Shown: positions 16,585-20,236 of the stretch, in pieces
Position numbering within the stretch: position 1 is the first letter of the stretch
Layout of the letters: each line of letters starts with the position of its first letter
Assembly (NCBI GenBank): GCA_002495025.1
Contig: DADP01000035.1
Coordinates: 1-20,236 of the forward strand
Reading direction: 5' to 3'
Length of the DNA stretch: 20,236 bases
Source: Desulfurococcaceae archaeon UBA285
Lineage (GTDB): Archaea; Thermoproteota; Thermoprotei_A; Sulfolobales; Desulfurococcaceae
The notes under the pieces: model-generated
The model's input: the letters and a program-made list of their open reading frames with translations, nothing else
Told to the model about the DNA's origin: nothing
Databases searched by the model: none
Program-made: the position numbers and the translations under genes

Positions 16585-18222
16585 ATGACAAGACACTGGA
16601 TTGATGAACTCGCAGATGAATTATACGAAAAACTCAAAAAGAGAGGTAAAGAAGTATACGTATTTAACGGTGGATTATCGGTTTCAGGACTTCAACACGT
16701 TGGTAGATTGAGAGGAGAAATCATTATCGCTGAAACACTACGCAAACTACTCACAGCAAGAGGACTCAAAATAAAACAATACCTCACACTATACACACAA
16801 GACGCGTGGAAGGGCAAAGAAGCACAAGTACTAGCTTTCGGGGAAAAAACCGAGGGAGAAAAGTATAAGGGCTGGCCACTGATAAGAGTACCAGACCCGA
16901 AGAAATGCCATTCAAACTGGGTTGAACACTACTGGTCCGATTTCGGCCCATTCATAAAAGAGTTTACCGATGGTGAAATAGAAGTAGTAACTACAACAGA
17001 AATGTATAGAGGTAAATTCAAAGAATTCGTCAAGTTAACTATTGAGAAAAAAGACGATGTCAGAAAAATCGTCAATAAATACAGGGGTAGAAAGCCATAC
17101 CCTGAAAACTGGATACCCTTTGAGCCAGTATGCGAGAAGTGTGGTAGAATAGATACAACCGAGACGATAAGAGTAGTAGATGAAGAACACGTTGAATACA
17201 TGTGTGAACACTGTGGACATAGAGGCATAACCACCATCGACAATGGAAAACTAATGTGGAGAATCGAGTGGGTTGGAGTATGGTGGGTTCTAGGAGTAGA
17301 CTTCGAGCCATTTGGCAAGGATCACGCAATGCCAGGTGGAAGTAGAGATAGCTGTGTAGACCTCGCAGTAAACGTCTATAAATTAACGCCTCCAGAAGGC
17401 CTCCCCTACGAATGGGTTGAATTGAGAACACCAGATGGAAGAGTAATGGATATGGGTAGTAGCGACTTCCTGGGCTTCTCGCCTCGTGAATGGCTTGAAG
17501 TAGCCCATCCACACATATTTAGATTTATAGTATTAAAGACACCGCCAATGAAGAAAATCACTGTTGGGCTTCACGAAGTACCGCAATACTACAACCAGTA
17601 CTTCAGAGCAGAGCGGATCTATTATGGACTGGAAAAAGCACTAAACGAGGAAGAACAAGTATTATTGTCTAGAAGCTACGAGTTAAGCTATCCACGTGGA
17701 ACACCTCCAAAAGAACCACCCGAACAAGTACCATACCTACACCTAGCTATACTAGCACAAATAATTCCAAGAGAGAAGTGGTTTGAAGAGGCAATAACCA
17801 GGTTAAAAGCGAGTAGACACCTACCCGAAAACCCAACAGAATACGGTGTTCAAAGAATACTAGAAACAATTCCCAAAGCATACAACTGGGTATTAAAACA
17901 TGGAACACCAGACATAAAGTTTAAATTAAACACTATTGAAGAAGCAATGAAATATGCTAGTGAAGTACCAGTTGAAGTAGCCAGTCTACTGAGAGAAATA
18001 TATGAAAACCTATCTTCTCTACCAGAGTGGAGTGAAGAAGCAATTAAAAACGCCTTAATGACTGTTACATCAAAACTCTCAAAAGAAGAAGTAAAGAAGC
18101 TATACGAGTACTTCTACCTGGTCTTCGTTGGCAAGCCAAGTGGTCCAAGAGCAGCACCACTACTATCACTACTTGGAAGAGAGAAAACCCTCACCTACCT
18201 ATCATTAATTCCAGGAAAATAG
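16585..18222 (+). CDS. lysS: Lysyl-tRNA synthetase, class I
   Basis: A 545-residue class I LysRS, the archaeal form unrelated to bacterial class II LysRS. The N-terminal Rossmann motif is NGGLSVSGLQHVGRLRGEI, with HVG-R in place of HIGH (38-41). A four-cysteine zinc ribbon (C183, C186, C207, C210) follows, then DHAMPGGSRDSC. The helical C-terminal anticodon-binding cage occupies the last ~200 residues. The KMSKS-equivalent loop is unusual: GRVMDMGSSDFLGFSPREWL (285-304) lines up with the usual KMSSSKG...S..EWL but both lysines appear to be Asp (D289, D294). The ATG at 16585 has AGAGGTG nine bases upstream. The longer in-frame reading from 16528 would run through the TATA box, so I reject it. 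The GT2 gene follows after 22 bases. Class assignment is very sure; the loop reading rests on recall of the family. Confidence 0.95.
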   Translation: MTRHWIDELADELYEKLKKRGKEVYVFNGGLSVSGLQHVGRLRGEIIIAETLRKLLTARGLKIKQYLTLYTQDAWKGKEAQVLAFGEKTEGEKYKGWPLIRVPDPKKCHSNWVEHYWSDFGPFIKEFTDGEIEVVTTTEMYRGKFKEFVKLTIEKKDDVRKIVNKYRGRKPYPENWIPFEPVCEKCGRIDTTETIRVVDEEHVEYMCEHCGHRGITTIDNGKLMWRIEWVGVWWVLGVDFEPFGKDHAMPGGSRDSCVDLAVNVYKLTPPEGLPYEWVELRTPDGRVMDMGSSDFLGFSPREWLEVAHPHIFRFIVLKTPPMKKITVGLHEVPQYYNQYFRAERIYYGLEKALNEEEQVLLSRSYELSYPRGTPPKEPPEQVPYLHLAILAQIIPREKWFEEAITRLKASRHLPENPTEYGVQRILETIPKAYNWVLKHGTPDIKFKLNTIEEAMKYASEVPVEVASLLREIYENLSSLPEWSEEAIKNALMTVTSKLSKEEVKKLYEYFYLVFVGKPSGPRAAPLLSLLGREKTLTYLSLIPGK

Positions 18223-18244
18223 TTTTTAATCGAGGTTTTACTCC

Positions 18245-19006
18245 ATGGTGAAGGTATCAGTAATCCTCCCCACATACAATGAGAGGGAAAACATAGATAA
18301 AATTATTTGGAAACTAGGAGCTATACTGAGCGAAGCTGGATACGATTATGAAATAATAGTAGTAGACGACAACTCCCCGGATGGAACAGCTCATGTAGCA
18401 GAAGCACTCAGCAAGACCTACCCAGTTAAAGTAGTAAAGAGGCCAGGTAGGCTGGGGTTGACTTCAGCTATATATGATGGTTTTAAAACTGCTAGTGGAG
18501 AATACCTAGTGGTAATGGACGCCGACTTTCAACATCCTCCAGAACTAGTTCCAGAACTCCTCGCAAAATTAAAAGAATGTGATTTAGTAGTAGCTTCTAG
18601 ATACGTAAAAGGCGGTAAAATAGAAAATTGGAGTTTAACTAGAGAAATCATATCTAAAGGTGCAATATTGGGAGCAAGACTCCTCATTCCAGAGTGTAGA
18701 AGAGTAAAAGATCCTGTCAGCGGTTTTTTTGCTCTTCGTAGAGAAATAATTGAGAAGTGGAAGCCTATTGAACCAAGAGGTTATAAAGCACTCGTTGAAA
18801 TAATAGCCTCTACAAAACCCAGGAGAATATGTGAAGTACCATTTACATTTAGAGGTAGAGAGAGGGGTACTTCTAAACTAGGTTCTAAACAAATATTCTC
18901 GTATGCAAAACTACTTGTAAAACTCGGATTTAAATACTTTCTAGTATATAGTATAGTAGTGATCATTGTATTACTAGCAATAATATACTTTATACTCTTT
19001 AGCTAG
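18245..19006 (+). CDS. Dolichol-phosphate mannosyltransferase-like GT2 enzyme with C-terminal anchor
   Basis: A 253-residue family 2 glycosyltransferase. It probably transfers a sugar (mannose or glucose) from a nucleotide sugar to dolichyl phosphate on the cytoplasmic face of the membrane, feeding archaeal N-glycosylation. The GT-A fold motifs are VSVILPTYNERENID (4-18), IVVDDNSPDGT (38-48), the metal/catalytic MDADFQHPPE (91-100), DPVSGFFALRR (156-166) and the FRGRERGTSKLG segment (203-214) of DPM synthases. A single membrane helix closes the protein (about 232-252). This resembles the one-helix DPM1 of yeast rather than the two-domain multi-helix Pyrococcus enzyme. Donor and acceptor cannot be read from sequence. 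ATG at 18245 follows GAGG by ten bases. The gene is 22 bases after the LysRS gene and is probably co-transcribed with it. Confidence 0.9.
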   Translation: MVKVSVILPTYNERENIDKIIWKLGAILSEAGYDYEIIVVDDNSPDGTAHVAEALSKTYPVKVVKRPGRLGLTSAIYDGFKTASGEYLVVMDADFQHPPELVPELLAKLKECDLVVASRYVKGGKIENWSLTREIISKGAILGARLLIPECRRVKDPVSGFFALRREIIEKWKPIEPRGYKALVEIIASTKPRRICEVPFTFRGRERGTSKLGSKQIFSYAKLLVKLGFKYFLVYSIVVIIVLLAIIYFILFS

Positions 19007-19026
19007 TATAGTATAATAAGCCTATG

Positions 19027-19040
19027 CTTTTTATTTTAAT
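19027..19040 (+). promoter_or_regulatory. TATA-box promoter of ileS
   Basis: The sequence ctttttattttaat lies about 35-45 bases before the TTG start, in the 65-base gap after the GT2 gene. The T-rich run may also help end the upstream transcript. Confidence 0.4.
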
Positions 19041-19071
19041 TCTAGTTTAGCTCTAGGAGTAGGGTGTGATC

Positions 19072-20236
19072 TTGAATACTGACTGGAAGCTGACTGGTAA
19101 CTACGACCCGCACAGAGTAGAAGACGCAGTTAAAAAATACTGGGAGGAGGCACATATATATAAATTAGTCAAGAAGAAAGCCGAGAGTAGCCCCAGACTA
19201 TTCAACTTCATTGACGGCCCACCCTATCCATCAGGTGATATTCCACATATTGGAACAGCATGGAATAAATCACTCAAAGACGCTGTTCTACGATATAAGA
19301 GAATGAAGGGCTTTAATGTAAACGATACACCTGGATACGATTGTCATGGATTACCAATAGAAGTCAAAGTAGAGCAGAAACTAGGTGTAAAAGTAAAAAA
19401 GGAAATAGAAGAGAAAATCGGAGTTGACAAATTCATCGAGGAATGCAAGAGATTTGCACTAAACAATCTAACAGCTATGACAAAGTGGTTCAAGGAACTA
19501 GGAGTATTCATGGACTGGGACAACCCATACCTTACATTCAAAAACGAGTATATCGAGGCAGAATGGTGGCTTGTAAAAAAGGCCGATGAGAAAGGTCTTT
19601 TAGAGTCGGAGTATCGTGTTGTATACTGGTGTCCTCGATGCTCAACTACTCTTGCAGAATACGAAGTAGAGTATAAGGAATTATCTGATCCAAGCATATA
19701 CGTTAAATTCCCAGTGAGAGAAGAAGAAAACACATACCTAGTAATCTGGACTACAACTCCGTGGACTCTACCAGCAAACGTATTTGTAATGGCCCATCCC
19801 GACGAATACTATGTAAAAATCAAAGTAGGCAGTGATTACTGGATTCTAGCCGAGAAGAGACTAGAAGCCTTTACAAAGGAAGTAGGAATTTCAGAGTACA
19901 CGGTTGTAGAGAGATTGAAGGGCTCGGATCTCACAAAGTATACTTATATCCATCCACTCACAGATTTAATACCACTACAAGAAAAAGTAAGCAAATATCA
20001 CCGAGTAATAACAACGAGTGAATACGTATCAATGAACGAGGGTACAGGGCTCGTCCACGCTGCACCCGGCCATGGATTTGAAGACTACGATGTAGCATTA
20101 AAGAATAACCTGGTAGAAACAGTTGTTTCACCAGTAGATGATGAAGGCAGGTTTACAGAAGAAGCTGGTGTATACAAGGGGTTATACGTTAGAGAAGCAA
20201 ACAAGTATATAATTAAAGACCTAGAGGAGCGAGGTG
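19072..20236 (+). CDS. ileS: Isoleucyl-tRNA synthetase, partial (C-terminus off the right edge)
   Basis: The frame is open from TTG at 19072 to the right edge, 388 codons. The protein opens LNTDWKLTGNYDPHRVEDAV and contains IDGPPYPSGDIPHIGTAWNK. The class I signature appears as HIGT (59-62), as in archaeal and eukaryotic IleRS. NDTPGYDCHGLPIEVKVEQ (84-102) matches the family, and CPRC (187-190) marks the first zinc site. The CP1 editing domain shows WTTTPWTLPAN (226-236) and GLVHAAPGHGFEDYD (326-340). KMSKS and the anticodon domain lie beyond the window; family length is about 1050 residues. The TTG start is supported by AGGGTG six bases upstream and by the family's usual N-terminal length; no ATG is available. 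It is the third class I synthetase in a 7-kb stretch. Confidence 0.96.
   Translation, partial: MNTDWKLTGNYDPHRVEDAVKKYWEEAHIYKLVKKKAESSPRLFNFIDGPPYPSGDIPHIGTAWNKSLKDAVLRYKRMKGFNVNDTPGYDCHGLPIEVKVEQKLGVKVKKEIEEKIGVDKFIEECKRFALNNLTAMTKWFKELGVFMDWDNPYLTFKNEYIEAEWWLVKKADEKGLLESEYRVVYWCPRCSTTLAEYEVEYKELSDPSIYVKFPVREEENTYLVIWTTTPWTLPANVFVMAHPDEYYVKIKVGSDYWILAEKRLEAFTKEVGISEYTVVERLKGSDLTKYTYIHPLTDLIPLQEKVSKYHRVITTSEYVSMNEGTGLVHAAPGHGFEDYDVALKNNLVETVVSPVDDEGRFTEEAGVYKGLYVREANKYIIKDLEERG

Noticed and set aside
16929..17512. Several minus-strand open frames of 61-146 codons inside the LysRS gene
   Set aside because: They lie antisense to a well-supported gene, overlap each other in different frames and have no recognisable motifs.
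19246..19257. HIGT in place of HIGH in IleRS
   Set aside because: This is the normal form in archaeal and eukaryotic IleRS.

Overview
The window looks like chromosomal DNA from a hyperthermophilic crenarchaeote, most likely of the order Desulfurococcales; the genus cannot be fixed from sequence alone. The reasons are an AT-rich, gene-dense layout, heavy use of AGA/AGG arginine and ATA isoleucine codons, AT-rich TATA-like boxes 20-35 bases upstream of genes, GGTG/GGTGA-type ribosome binding sites and frequent TTG or GTG starts. Archaeal protein types point the same way: Hjc resolvase, a PIN-KH ATPase, archaeal LeuRS, class I LysRS, and a single-cluster ferredoxin with an aspartate in the cluster loop. 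I see no tRNA or rRNA gene, insertion sequence, CRISPR array or phage gene. No gene-free stretch exceeds 300 bases; the longest are 6793-6985 and 12765-12921.

Layout. At 1-3267 (minus) there are two exported proteins: a secreted protein that runs off the left edge, and a 728-residue surface-anchored metallophosphoesterase with a threonine-rich stalk. At 3350-5369 the Holliday junction resolvase gene hjc (plus) converges on and overlaps the gene for a PIN-KH ATPase of the PINA type, a known Hjc partner in Sulfolobus. At 5461-12764 (minus) lie a COG2403 P-loop protein usually named cyclic 2,3-diphosphoglycerate synthase, phosphoenolpyruvate synthase, a divergent biotin-carboxylase-like ATP-grasp protein, an M20 metallopeptidase and a ferredoxin. 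At about 12819-12878 (minus) I find an intergenic C/D box sRNA gene with two exact 12-base guides and its own TATA-like box. At 12922-16474 leuS and marC overlap as an operon (minus). From 16585 the genes switch to the plus strand: class I lysyl-tRNA synthetase, a dolichol-phosphate-mannosyltransferase-like GT2 enzyme, and isoleucyl-tRNA synthetase, which is cut by the right edge.

How the genes work together. PpsA, the COG2403 protein and ferredoxin fit gluconeogenic or peptide-fermenting metabolism. LeuRS, LysRS and IleRS with the RNA-methylation guide form a translation neighbourhood. Hjc and the PIN ATPase are a recombination pair.

Items most worth a second look are the C/D sRNA; the biotin-carboxylase homologue that has lost most bicarbonate and biotin contact residues; the imperfect palindromes directly downstream of the TATA boxes of that gene and of the COG2403 gene; and the LysRS whose KMSKS-like loop appears to have aspartates in place of both lysines.
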